DNA from: Bacteroidales bacterium | Lineage (GTDB): Bacteria > Bacteroidota > Bacteroidia > Bacteroidales > WRLA01 | Direction of reading: 5' to 3' | DNA: 35,759 nt | Assembly: GCA_031254805.1 (NCBI GenBank) | Contig: JAIRTP010000020.1 | Span: 1-35,759, forward strand | Shown: positions 1 to 8,235 of the stretch, piece by piece | Position numbering within the stretch: position 1 is the stretch's first letter | Layout of the letters: each line of letters starts with the position of its first letter | Notes under the pieces: generated by a model | What the model was told of the DNA's origin: nothing | The model's database searches: none | The model's input: only the letters and a program-made list of their open reading frames with translations | Program-made: the position numbers and the translations under genes

Positions 1-2
1 TA

Positions 3-101
3 GTAGAACCAACCTTTGAAGAATTCATGTCGGGAAAGGATATGGATTTGGAAATAGCAATTAAAGAGATAAAAGAGCAAATAAAAAGAAATAAAAAATA
101 A
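3..101 (+). CDS. C-terminal end of an upstream protein (partial)
   Basis: An open frame enters from the left edge and stops at TAA 99-101, giving the last 32 residues of a protein. The visible tail contains PTFEEFMSGKDMDLEIAI followed by a lysine-rich end. A short acidic stretch, then GKD and an amphipathic helix with LE.AI, resembles the C-terminal end of S41-family (tail-specific protease or tricorn-like) peptidases. That resemblance is weak, because only the tail is visible and no catalytic residue is present. The same frame stays open from 102 to 245, but the next gene has its own signal peptide starting at 246, so I treat the two as separate. Confidence 0.45.
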   Translation, partial: VEPTFEEFMSGKDMDLEIAIKEIKEQIKRNKK

Positions 102-245
102 ATCGTAGAAAAATATGGACTTAATGAATCCGTAAATGGATTTGTAATATTCCATGATTTAAGAAACTATTTTATTTCGCAAAAATATGTCTCGGATTAT
201 TTAATAACCATTAGACGTTTTATTTCTTTATTACATAAAATATAC

Positions 246-1649
246 ATGAAAAAAATATTCATTTTACTTTTAATGACATATAATATAGTCATTTTTTCTC
301 AAAATACAGATAAGATACCTTGTAAATTGGAGGTTGAGATTGTCCCTTTTGAGAAGATTGATACGACTCGGATATTTCCTTTTTTCAATAATATCAGTAA
401 GATTAAACAAACGCTTAATCTGAAAAATTATTCAAAAGATACGATTTATCTCCCCTTGGAAAACCCATCGCAATTTAGCTTTATGAATCCATTTCTTTTT
501 CAGCACATAAAAGTAACGGCTGTAAAAAATAAAAAGAAAAGAGAAATCCCCTCTGTTTTTCAGAACAATATGTTGCAATTTTTGCTTTCCGAAAAGGATG
601 AGATTGTTGAAATAGACTACTATTATCAAACTGATTATTTTATGAAAGGACATGAATATATTACATGTTATTTCTGCCCCACTCAGCACTCTTGGTTTTC
701 TTGGTATTTTTCAGTTCCAAATATGATTATCGAAAAAGTATCTTTTTCTGTCCCTGATAATACTTATTTATTGGCAAATCTTCCTCAACAAAAAAAATCT
801 TCTTATGTTGAATTACAATGCGATACCATTCCACCTCATGGAATTTCTTATTTTTTGATGGAGAAACGTCATTATGATAAAATTCCAACTACAATTCATA
901 ATAATCAATATAATCTTTATCTCTTTAAAGATATTATAGCCACTGGAGATTCTTCATCTCTCGAAGCATTTTGTCTTTCCGATAATAAAAATACGCCCGA
1001 AGTCATTGAGAAGAGAATCAGCTCTCTTGAAAGAGGATTAAAAGGAATTCATAAGCTTTTTAATCAACAGATTGATGTTGATATTGTAGATGCATGTCTT
1101 GATTTATCTCAAGGCGGGAATAAAATTTATTGGGGTTCGGCTTTTATGTCGTCAGATAATCATGGTTTGGTTGTAATGGATACAAGTTTTTGGAATACGC
1201 ACAGTTGTACGCATGAATTGGTGCATTTTCATAATAGAATTTTACCGAATAAAGACGATTCTTCCTATTATTTTTTTCATGAGTCGATGACGGAATTCTT
1301 ATCCGTTCAATTTTTTTATTCCGACGTCGTCCTTAAGGATTCTGTTTATCAGGAAAAAATATTGAAATACGTCCATATTGAAAATGACTGCCATTCTATC
1401 TTTGATGTTACTAAAAATGAAGTTGGTCTTGATTTGAGCGGCAGCTACGGCGTAATTTATCTTAAAACTCCTTTTGTACTTCATTGTTTGGAAAAGAAGA
1501 TCGGAGAGGAAAAATTCATGAAGATTTTATCATCTTTTTATCGCCGGGTGAAAGAGAGCGGAAACATTAGCTTTTCATTGATGGAACAAGTATTTAAGGA
1601 AAGCGGCATATCAGACGCCGTTTGGGAATGGTTTTTAGAAAATCTGTAA
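246..1649 (+). CDS. Secreted M1-like (gluzincin) metallopeptidase, divergent
   Basis: This 467-residue protein starts with a clear signal peptide (MKKIFILLLMTYNIVIFSQ, cleavage near residue 19-20, no lipobox), so it should act in the periplasm or outside the cell. The zinc site is complete: HELVH at 323-327, then exactly 18 residues, then E346 in FFHESMTEFLS, the HExxH-x18-E arrangement of family M1. Downstream, YGVIYLKTPFVLHCLEKKIG (401-420) aligns with the M1 stretch carrying the catalytic tyrosine, which would be Y405. The first 220 residues look beta-rich, as expected for the N-terminal domain. I see no GAMEN exopeptidase motif, so substrate type is open. It stands alone: 144 bp from the gene before and 196 bp from the next. 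The start at 246 is supported by the signal peptide. Overall similarity to M1 outside the motifs appears low. Confidence 0.7.
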   Translation: MKKIFILLLMTYNIVIFSQNTDKIPCKLEVEIVPFEKIDTTRIFPFFNNISKIKQTLNLKNYSKDTIYLPLENPSQFSFMNPFLFQHIKVTAVKNKKKREIPSVFQNNMLQFLLSEKDEIVEIDYYYQTDYFMKGHEYITCYFCPTQHSWFSWYFSVPNMIIEKVSFSVPDNTYLLANLPQQKKSSYVELQCDTIPPHGISYFLMEKRHYDKIPTTIHNNQYNLYLFKDIIATGDSSSLEAFCLSDNKNTPEVIEKRISSLERGLKGIHKLFNQQIDVDIVDACLDLSQGGNKIYWGSAFMSSDNHGLVVMDTSFWNTHSCTHELVHFHNRILPNKDDSSYYFFHESMTEFLSVQFFYSDVVLKDSVYQEKILKYVHIENDCHSIFDVTKNEVGLDLSGSYGVIYLKTPFVLHCLEKKIGEEKFMKILSSFYRRVKESGNISFSLMEQVFKESGISDAVWEWFLENL

Positions 1650-1816
1650 ATATAAGTGAAATAATACGTAATGGTCTTTTTCGCCAACTTTTCTCCGATT
1701 TTTTCTTATTTTATCTGCATTCGCTATTTCGCACTTCAACAGAGTCGTTTGTAGCATTGTTGATAATAAAATTTATAAAATACTATAAATTTTTTCGGGC
1801 GTATGTTGTAAATGCC

Positions 1817-1824
1817 TACCTTTA
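1817..1824 (+). promoter_or_regulatory. Possible -7 promoter box (TACCTTTA)
   Basis: TACCTTTA matches the Bacteroidota TAnnTTTG box in seven of eight positions and lies 21 nt before the nuclease ATG. No clear TTTG -33 element is present at 19-21 nt upstream, so the call is tentative. Confidence 0.3.
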
Positions 1825-1845
1825 CGCGTCAAAATTTATTATGAA

Positions 1846-2454
1846 ATGGATTTTGTAGAACTTTCGGTAGTAACGGTTACCACGTATGGCAAAGTGCAAA
1901 ATAGCGCATATATTGTCGTTTTGGAAGATAAGGCCGCCACAAAACGGATTCCTATCATTATCGGCATTTATGAGGGCCATTTTATTGAACTGGCTTTGGT
2001 CAAGGCCGTTCCTCCGCGTCCGCTTACGCACGATCTTTTTGTCGGTTTTATGAAAGCGACCAAATCGACTTTGCAAGATGTTCTGATTTATAAATTCTCG
2101 GAAAGTATTTTCTATTCCAGATTAAATTTTGTGAATGAGAAAAACGAATCGTTTTCTGTCGAAGCGCGTACGTCGGACGCTATTGCCATTGCGTTGCGTT
2201 GCGAAGCGCCGATTTATACTACGGAAGAGATCATGAATACGGTGGGTATTCCCGTTTCGGAACTTGTCGACAATACCGATGAATATGAAAACGACGACGA
2301 AAATTTTTTCGAAGAGGAAGATTCGTTACAAGGATTTAGCGTAGAAGAACTTTCAGAGTTCCTGCAAGAGGCTATCGATCGTGAAGATTATGAAAGAGCG
2401 GCGTTGATTAGGGATAAAATCAATCAATGCAAACGCGAAGAGGGCGAAGGATAG
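1846..2454 (+). CDS. Bifunctional nuclease family protein (DUF151) with UVR motif
   Basis: The N-terminal 130 residues match the DUF151 bifunctional nuclease family: ELSVVTVTTYG, RIPIIIGIYEG, the HDLF segment and the closing SVEARTSDAIAIALR, which is the family hallmark (SDAIALA). A very acidic linker follows at about 143-160. The C-terminal 40 residues, with EELSEFLQEAIDREDYERAA, match the UvrB/UvrC interaction motif (UVR). This two-domain form of about 200 residues is typical of Bacteroidota. Family members are reported to have DNase/RNase activity, but the cellular role is not settled. The ATG at 1846 is preferred because the ATG at 1841 is out of frame and terminates after five codons. 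The gene heads a tight cluster with nupC (24 nt gap), thyA and folA. Confidence 0.88.
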   Translation: MDFVELSVVTVTTYGKVQNSAYIVVLEDKAATKRIPIIIGIYEGHFIELALVKAVPPRPLTHDLFVGFMKATKSTLQDVLIYKFSESIFYSRLNFVNEKNESFSVEARTSDAIAIALRCEAPIYTTEEIMNTVGIPVSELVDNTDEYENDDENFFEEEDSLQGFSVEELSEFLQEAIDREDYERAALIRDKINQCKREEGEG

Positions 2455-2478
2455 AGAAAATTTTTAATAAAATAAATC

Positions 2479-4026
2479 ATGTTCCGATTTTTAAATGATT
2501 TGAAATATGTGCCGTTCAAGAAATTTCTGACTTTTTCCTTGATATTGTTTTCGACGGCTATTATTACGACGGGAATAGTCGTCGCCCAAAATTCTCTCAA
2601 TGAAAAGGAAGAGACGGAAGCGATGATCGAGCAAATCGAACATTATGCCGAACCTTACGAGCCTACGGGAACGGCCGTTCGAGAGGAGACGTTAACTGTA
2701 GACGATTTGAGAGAGCAAATTAAATTTTCTTTCTCAATAACCTCAATTTTACGGGGATTATTGGGAATTGCGGCGTTGCTTTTGATCGCATTTTTATTGA
2801 GCGGCAATAGAAAAGCTATTAATTGGAAAACCGTTATTACCGCTTTGATCATTCAAATAGTCTTGGCTATCTGTATTCTTTATGTTCCTTTTATTCGGAT
2901 TATTTTTGAATACGGCGGCAAGATATTTGTAAAAATATTGGATTTTACGAAAGAAGGAAGCATTTTTCTTTTTGGCGATTTCATGGATTCCTCCAAGTTT
3001 AATTACATATTTGCATTGCAAGTGTTGCCGACGATCATTTTTTTCTCTGCAATAACAAGTTTGCTGTTTTATTTGGGTGTGATTCAGTGGGTTGTGAAAG
3101 GCGTCGCATGGTTGATGACGCGGACGATGAAACTTTCCGGAGTTGAGGGACTGTCATTGGCGGGCAATATATTTCTCGGACAGACGGAAGCTCCGCTTTT
3201 AGTGAAGGCGTACCTTTCTAAAGTAAATGCTTCGGAGCTTTTCATTATTATGAGTGGAGGAATGGCGACGATGGCAGGGGGCGTATTAGCCGCTTATATC
3301 GGACTTTTAGGCGGCGATGATCCTGTGATGCGAACAGAGTTTGCCAAACACTTGCTTTCCGCCTCGGTTATGGCCGCTCCGGGCGTAATTGTCATCTCCA
3401 AAATAATGATGCCGCAAACAGAACCGGTGAGTAAAGATTTGACTGTTTCAAAAGAAAAAGTGGGAGCAAATATATTGGACGCCTTTTCAAACGGAACTTC
3501 CGAAGGGGTGAAACTTGCAGTAAACGTGGCGGGAATGTTGCTTACTTTTATTGCTTTGATTGCTCTTGTTAATTATATTTTGGGCGGATTAATCGGCAAT
3601 TGGACGGGCTTGAACGAATATATCAATATATTGTCGAAAGGACAATTTACGCAACTTTCCTTGCAATTTATCTTGGCATATGCCTGTTCTCCTTTGATGT
3701 GGCTTATCGGAGCTCCTTCGTCCGATATTTTTTATCTCGGCCAGCTTTTGGGCGAAAAAACCATTATTAATGAATTTGTCGGTTATGCAAGCTTGGAGGA
3801 TATGAAAACTAACGGATTGCTTTCCAGTCCGAAATCTATCATCATTGGAACTTATTTGTTGTGCGGTTTTGCTAATTTTTCTTCAATTGGAATTCAAATC
3901 GGAGGAATCGGCTCTTTGGCTTCCAACAAAAGAGGCGATTTGTCGAGATTAGGCCTAAAAGCGTTACTCGCCGCGGCAATGACGGCGTTGTTGTCAACCA
4001 CAATTATTGCAATGATTTTAAACTAA
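2479..4026 (+). CDS. nupC: Concentrative nucleoside transporter (NupC/CNT family)
   Basis: This 515-residue inner membrane protein imports nucleosides with a cation gradient. CNT motifs are clear: [36 protein letters not shown] and a late [16 protein letters not shown]. The first 85 residues form an extra N-terminal region: a signal-like hydrophobic segment (about 17-37), then an acidic, probably periplasmic stretch, before the first core helix ([17 protein letters not shown]). This extension is common in Bacteroidota members. About ten hydrophobic segments follow. It lies 24 nt after the DUF151 gene and 17 nt before thyA, which fits pyrimidine salvage beside dTMP synthesis. Which nucleosides it carries cannot be told from the sequence. 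Confidence 0.92.
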   Translation: MFRFLNDLKYVPFKKFLTFSLILFSTAIITTGIVVAQNSLNEKEETEAMIEQIEHYAEPYEPTGTAVREETLTVDDLREQIKFSFSITSILRGLLGIAALLLIAFLLSGNRKAINWKTVITALIIQIVLAICILYVPFIRIIFEYGGKIFVKILDFTKEGSIFLFGDFMDSSKFNYIFALQVLPTIIFFSAITSLLFYLGVIQWVVKGVAWLMTRTMKLSGVEGLSLAGNIFLGQTEAPLLVKAYLSKVNASELFIIMSGGMATMAGGVLAAYIGLLGGDDPVMRTEFAKHLLSASVMAAPGVIVISKIMMPQTEPVSKDLTVSKEKVGANILDAFSNGTSEGVKLAVNVAGMLLTFIALIALVNYILGGLIGNWTGLNEYINILSKGQFTQLSLQFILAYACSPLMWLIGAPSSDIFYLGQLLGEKTIINEFVGYASLEDMKTNGLLSSPKSIIIGTYLLCGFANFSSIGIQIGGIGSLASNKRGDLSRLGLKALLAAAMTALLSTTIIAMILN

Positions 4027-4043
4027 AATATCGAATTATTTCA

Positions 4044-4838
4044 ATGAAACAGTATCTTAATTTGCTTGATCATGTGTTGAAAAAAGGCGTTCGTAAGGAC
4101 GACCGCACCGGGACGGGAACGATCAGCGCTTTCGGTTATCAAATGCGATTTGATCTTTCGGAAGGATTTCCGTTATTGACCACGAAAAAATTGCATTTAA
4201 AATCGATAATATACGAACTGTTATGGTTTTTGCGCGGCGATACCAATGTGCAATACCTGCATGATCATAAAGTTTCTATTTGGGATGAATGGGCCGATGA
4301 AAATGGAAATTTGGGAAATATTTATGGATATCAATGGCGTTCATGGCATTCGACGGACGGTAAAGCGGTCGATCAAATTTCGGATGTTGTAAAATCCATC
4401 AAAGAAAATCCCGATTCGAGGCGTCATATCGTTAGCGCATGGAATGTCGGCGATTTGAATAAAATGGCTTTACCTCCGTGTCATATTCTGTTTCAATTCT
4501 GGGTTGCTAACGGCAAACTTTCTATGCAACTTTATCAAAGAAGTTGCGATATTTTTCTTGGCGTCCCTTTTAATATCGCCTCTTATGCGACGCTTTTAAT
4601 GATGATGGCGCAAGTTACCAATTTACAACCGGGGGAATTTATTCACACGCTTGGCGACGCGCATATTTACTCCAATCATTTGGAGCAAGTTAATTTACAA
4701 CTTACGCGCGAACCAAGGAAATTGCCCGTCATGAAACTGAATCCGGAACGCACTTCTATTTTTGACTTTCAATTTGAAGATTTTACTTTAGAAGAATACG
4801 ATCCTCATCCTCATATTAAAGGCGTTGTCGCCGTTTAG
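4044..4838 (+). CDS. thyA: Thymidylate synthase
   Basis: At 264 residues this has the standard ThyA length. It methylates dUMP to dTMP using methylene-tetrahydrofolate, leaving dihydrofolate. The catalytic cysteine is C146 in [11 protein letters not shown], and the phosphate-binding RRHIVSAWN and the [17 protein letters not shown] segment are intact. The N-terminal [10 protein letters not shown] loop and the C-terminal [10 protein letters not shown] are also typical. The protein should be active. The next gene is dihydrofolate reductase, which recycles the folate product; its longest possible start codon begins directly after the TAG of thyA, so the two are probably translated from one transcript. 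Confidence 0.98.
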   Translation: MKQYLNLLDHVLKKGVRKDDRTGTGTISAFGYQMRFDLSEGFPLLTTKKLHLKSIIYELLWFLRGDTNVQYLHDHKVSIWDEWADENGNLGNIYGYQWRSWHSTDGKAVDQISDVVKSIKENPDSRRHIVSAWNVGDLNKMALPPCHILFQFWVANGKLSMQLYQRSCDIFLGVPFNIASYATLLMMMAQVTNLQPGEFIHTLGDAHIYSNHLEQVNLQLTREPRKLPVMKLNPERTSIFDFQFEDFTLEEYDPHPHIKGVVAV

Positions 4839-4865
4839 ATGATTAATAACCCTGTTCAGAGATTT

Positions 4866-5357
4866 ATGAGTTTTTCAATTATCGTCGCTATTGCGCAAAA
4901 TATGGCCATCGGAAAAGACAACCAATTGTTGTGGCATCTTTCCGAAGATTTGAAATATTTCAAGAGCATCACTTCCGGCAAAACCGTTATCATGGGATAT
5001 AATACATGGTTGTCGCTTCCTGTGAGACCGCTTCCTAACAGAAAAAATATTGTGCTCACGCTTGAACCAAAGAAGGAAGACGGCCTGTTCATTGCCGCTC
5101 ATAGCATAGAAGATGTCGCCCGGCTTTGCGAAAATGATGGAGAATGTTTTATCATTGGCGGCGGATCGATCTATAAACAATTCTTGCCCATTGCCGATAA
5201 ACTCTATATTACGTGGGTGTATAGAGATTTTGACGCGGACATTTATTTTTCCAAGATAGATTTTTCTCAATGGAAAGAAATCTCGCGCACGCCTCGCAAA
5301 ACGGATGAAAAATCAGGACTCGAATTTGATTTTACGGTATATGAACGGAATGCGTAA
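4866..5357 (+). CDS. folA: Dihydrofolate reductase
   Basis: This enzyme reduces dihydrofolate to tetrahydrofolate with NADPH. Family motifs are present: IIVAIAQNMAIGKDNQLLWH, the catalytic acidic residue in SEDLKYF, GKTVIMGYNTWLSLP, and the nucleotide-binding FIIGGGSIYKQFLP. I chose the ATG at 4866 (163 residues, MSFSIIVAIA) because the first beta strand of DHFR normally starts within a few residues of the N terminus. An in-frame ATG at 4839, right after the thyA stop, would add nine residues and cannot be excluded. The usual LPWHLPEDL reads LLWHLSEDL here. The stop codon abuts the stop of the gene on the other strand. Confidence 0.95.
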   Translation: MSFSIIVAIAQNMAIGKDNQLLWHLSEDLKYFKSITSGKTVIMGYNTWLSLPVRPLPNRKNIVLTLEPKKEDGLFIAAHSIEDVARLCENDGECFIIGGGSIYKQFLPIADKLYITWVYRDFDADIYFSKIDFSQWKEISRTPRKTDEKSGLEFDFTVYERNA

Positions 5358-5792
5358 TTAATCTTCGTTTGCGTCCTGTTCGATAGCAAGTTTCGGAAAT
5401 TCAATAAAATCGGGAACAATAATCGTATTGGAATATATGTTGCTGATTTTGTGCAAGCAGCGTTCCGCTTCCAGTCTCGATCTAAAATTACCGACGCGGA
5501 CTTTATAATTAGGCTCCTCAAAAAATATATAAGCGTCAATATCGGGAAAACGTTTTTCAAACTCCTCTTTTGCATTCAAAGCCGCATTTTTGGAATAATT
5601 GCCCGAATCGGAGAATATTAATATCCGATACCCTTCAATTCCCGGATTTTGAGACATTAACAAAGCGTACGACTCCATAATCTGGTCTATTTTCGAATTA
5701 GCTACGACGGTAACGCTTCCTCTGCTTTGAGCTTGCAACGACGCCGACAAAGAGAATATACATAACAGAATCCATATTAATTTTCGGATCAT
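5358..5792 (-). CDS. Exported SPOR-domain protein
   Basis: This 144-residue protein has a signal peptide (MIRKLIWILLCIFSLSASLQAQ) and a C-terminal domain of about 75 residues with the SPOR pattern: GYRILIFSDSGNYSKNAAL, a middle helix with EEFEKRFP, and YKVRVGNFRSRLEAERCL. SPOR domains bind denuded peptidoglycan, often at the division site. Small SPOR proteins of this layout are widespread in Bacteroidota; a specific partner cannot be named. It is transcribed convergently with folA with no intergenic base between the two stop codons. A TATTTTTG box lies about 20 nt before its start. Confidence 0.85.
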   Translation of the reverse strand: MIRKLIWILLCIFSLSASLQAQSRGSVTVVANSKIDQIMESYALLMSQNPGIEGYRILIFSDSGNYSKNAALNAKEEFEKRFPDIDAYIFFEEPNYKVRVGNFRSRLEAERCLHKISNIYSNTIIVPDFIEFPKLAIEQDANED

Positions 5793-5813
5793 GACAAAAT
5801 GCTTTTATTTCTG

Positions 5814-5821
5814 CAAAAATA
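5814..5821 (-). promoter_or_regulatory. -7 promoter box for the SPOR gene (TATTTTTG on the minus strand)
   Basis: CAAAAATA on the plus strand reads TATTTTTG on the minus strand, a full match to the TAnnTTTG box, 21 nt before the ATG. A -33 TTTG at the expected distance was not found. Confidence 0.45.
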
Positions 5822-6170
5822 CAAAAAAACAGAATCGCGTAATACGAGTTTTAGAACTATCGCAAAGCAACCGCACGAAAATAAAAATTGTAAATAACGC
5901 CTCTAAGAAAATCATATAATATATTAATAATAAACATATTGTAATGAAAAATATTTTTGAATCTCTATTGATAAACGTTTGATAGCGCTATAACTTCCGA
6001 CCAGCAGGGAGTGATTATTTATTGCCCCGCCTGTTTTTCTAAAAAAGCGCGTCGCCTTTTACTCAAAAGCACGCCGCCTTTTGAGGCGTTGCTCGGAAGC
6101 GGATTATTTTGCTTCTCTTTGATCGTTTATTTGGCATGAAAACATTTACTGCGCGATGATTTACAATTCG

Positions 6171-6188
6171 TAATTTTGACTACCTTTG
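6171..6188 (+). promoter_or_regulatory. Promoter boxes for yidC (TAATTTTG and TACCTTTG)
   Basis: Two exact TAnnTTTG matches sit almost back to back at 6171-6178 and 6181-6188, 38-55 nt before the yidC ATG. Neither has an obvious TTTG at 19-21 nt upstream. One is probably the -7 box of the yidC-gcvT transcript. Confidence 0.5.
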
Positions 6189-6225
6189 TACTCTTTTTTA
6201 TTAGGGTATAAGTAAAACGACTTGC

Positions 6226-8214
6226 ATGAATAAGAATACTATTATAGGTTATGTCCTCATTATCTTACTTTTCTTAGGATGGATGTGGTGGATGCAGCCT
6301 TCCGAAGCAGAAAAACAAGCGCAAACGGCAAGACAAGACTCTATCAGGCTTGCCGAAATAGAGAAAAAAGATTCGTTGTTGGCAATCGAACAACGTTTGA
6401 AAGAGATAGAAGGATCGGAGAACGTTGCAGAAGACGCGCTTGATCCTCTTTCATCGGTTTCTGCACGGCAACAATTGTTATCCGGTACGTTCGGCATATT
6501 CAGCAACGCCGCCGACGGCGAACAAGATTTTTTTACGCTTGATAATGGATTGTATTCTATTACGCTCACCAACAAAGGGGGGCGCGTTTACAATGTAGAG
6601 CTTCATGATTACAAACGGTTTGACAGTTTACCATTATATCTATTTGATCCGGCGACGGCCAATTTTGCATTGGGTTTTTTTGCTCATGATAAAATGATCG
6701 CTACCGATAAACTCTTTTTTGAACCGGTTTGGTATGATACGCCCGAAAACTCTTTGATCACGTTAGGAGACGCCGATTCCGTTCGTTTTGGGATGAGACT
6801 TCACGCCAATGACGATTCTTTCTCTGCCGATAAGGATAAATATATCGAATTTCGCTATATCATGCGCAGAGATGAATATATGTTGGGATTTGATATCTCG
6901 TTTCACAACATGCAGCGCGACATATCTTCTCCGTCGGGCAGTATTAACCTGACTTGGAAAGAAGATTTAAACAGGAATGAACAAGATCTTAAAGGCGAGC
7001 GTGAGAAGACGACGATCTATTATAAAATTCATCAAGACGACGTTAATCTTTTATCAGAAACAAAAGAAGCTGTTAGCGAAGATTTAAGAAGTAAATTAGA
7101 TTGGGTTTCGTTTAAGTCAAGGTTTTTCCTTTCCACCATTATTTCCACTAACGTGCCGTTTGAAGAAGCTTTGATCGAGACGGAAGTCGATTCGAGAAGA
7201 GCCGAAAACGGGGCGTACCTGCAAAGCATGAACGCATCCATCTTCTTACCTTGGGAAGCGCAATCACATTACACAATTCCGTTGAAATTTTACTTCGGCC
7301 CGAATAAATATAATACATTGAAAGAATATGATGCAGGCCTCGAAAAACAGGTGCCGCTTGGCGGTTGGCTTATATCATGGATCAACAAAGGCGTAATTTT
7401 GCTTTTTGACTTAATGAGCTCTTGGGGGTGGAACTATGGAATTATTATTTTGATTTTAGCAACTTTGATCAAATTGATTCTTTTCCCAATAGCTATGAAA
7501 ACTTATCGTTCGCAAGCGGTAATGCGTGTTTTGAAACCGGAAATTGATGAAATCAACGAGCGTTACTCGAAATCTGAAGATGCAATGAAAAAGCAACAAG
7601 CTACAATGAATCTTTACAAGCGAGCCGGGATCAATCCGATGGGCGGATGTTTGCCGATGTTATTACAACTGCCGATCTTGATGGCAATGTTCCGCTTTTT
7701 TCCTTCGTCATTGGAGTTGCGTCAACAAAGTTTTTTATGGGCTACCGACCTTTCATCGTACGACAGCATTTTAAATCTTCCTTTCAACATTCCTTTATAT
7801 GGCGACCATGTCAGTCTTTTCTCGCTTTTGATGGCAATTTCTACGCTTATTTATACAAGAATAAGCATGAAAAGTGCGGCGGGAAGTAATCAAATGCCCG
7901 GAATGAAAGTCATGATGTATTTGATGCCGATTATGTTCTTGGGAATATTTAATAATTATGCTTCGGCGTTATCATATTATTATTTGATAATCAACCTGCT
8001 GACATTTGCGCAAATGTGGTTGATGCGCTTGGTAATCAACGAAGATAAGATACATCAAAGAATTCAAGAATCCAAAGGGAAACCCGTCAAAAAATCGAAA
8101 TGGATGCAACGTATGGAAGAAGCTACTAAACAACAACAAAAAGCAGTTCAACAACGTTCTAAACAGCAACCGTATAAAAAAGATCAATCACAAAATACAA
8201 AAAAGAAAAAATAA
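6226..8214 (+). CDS. yidC: Membrane protein insertase YidC
   Basis: The 662-residue protein inserts and folds inner membrane proteins, alone or with SecYEG. It has the gram-negative layout: TM1 at about 7-21 (IGYVLIILLFLGWMWWM), a charged linker, a large periplasmic domain (about 100-360) with LTNKGGRVYNVELHDYKRF, then the conserved five-helix core starting at WGWNYGIIILILATLIKLIL. The groove arginine is in KTYRSQAVMRVLKPEI, and INPMGGCLPMLLQLPILMAM is the classic core motif. The C-terminal tail is long and basic with many Q and K, fitting ribosome contact. gcvT follows after 21 nt. In many Bacteroidales pyrG lies just upstream of yidC; here a 430-bp gap and the SPOR gene occupy that place. 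Confidence 0.97.
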   Translation: MNKNTIIGYVLIILLFLGWMWWMQPSEAEKQAQTARQDSIRLAEIEKKDSLLAIEQRLKEIEGSENVAEDALDPLSSVSARQQLLSGTFGIFSNAADGEQDFFTLDNGLYSITLTNKGGRVYNVELHDYKRFDSLPLYLFDPATANFALGFFAHDKMIATDKLFFEPVWYDTPENSLITLGDADSVRFGMRLHANDDSFSADKDKYIEFRYIMRRDEYMLGFDISFHNMQRDISSPSGSINLTWKEDLNRNEQDLKGEREKTTIYYKIHQDDVNLLSETKEAVSEDLRSKLDWVSFKSRFFLSTIISTNVPFEEALIETEVDSRRAENGAYLQSMNASIFLPWEAQSHYTIPLKFYFGPNKYNTLKEYDAGLEKQVPLGGWLISWINKGVILLFDLMSSWGWNYGIIILILATLIKLILFPIAMKTYRSQAVMRVLKPEIDEINERYSKSEDAMKKQQATMNLYKRAGINPMGGCLPMLLQLPILMAMFRFFPSSLELRQQSFLWATDLSSYDSILNLPFNIPLYGDHVSLFSLLMAISTLIYTRISMKSAAGSNQMPGMKVMMYLMPIMFLGIFNNYASALSYYYLIINLLTFAQMWLMRLVINEDKIHQRIQESKGKPVKKSKWMQRMEEATKQQQKAVQQRSKQQPYKKDQSQNTKKKK

Positions 8215-8235
8215 ATATTTAAAACTTTAAAAATC

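Larger units (their letters stand above)
5793..6225. other. 433-bp intergenic region with a GC-richer, structured segment
   Basis: The outer parts are AT-rich. The middle (about 5975-6139) is clearly GC-richer. It contains TTCCGA (5995-6000) facing TCGGAA (6094-6099), CTCAAAAG (6062-6069) facing CTTTTGAG (6078-6085), and GAAGC facing GCTTC near 6096-6115. The plus strand is open in one frame from 5975 to the TGA at 6137-6139, without an ATG; a GTG at 6011 would give 42 residues including IYCPACFSKKARR and a hydrophobic end. It could be a decayed gene, a small protein gene or a structured RNA. None of these is established. Confidence 0.4.

Noticed and set aside
102-245. Open frame joining the partial gene and the M1-like gene in the same frame
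   Set aside because: A TAA at 99-101 closes the first gene, and the second has a clear signal peptide starting at ATG 246. The 48 open codons between them show no recognisable protein and no start codon context.
1622-1858. 78-codon plus-strand frame between the M1-like gene and the DUF151 gene
   Set aside because: It overlaps the end of one gene and the start of the next, is rich in F, L and K as expected from AT-rich noncoding DNA, and matches nothing recognisable.
1822-2076. Minus-strand 84-codon frame over the start of the DUF151 gene
   Set aside because: It mirrors a well-supported conserved gene on the plus strand and has no family features of its own. Similar shadow frames lie within atpA, leuS, yidC and the DUF2723 gene.
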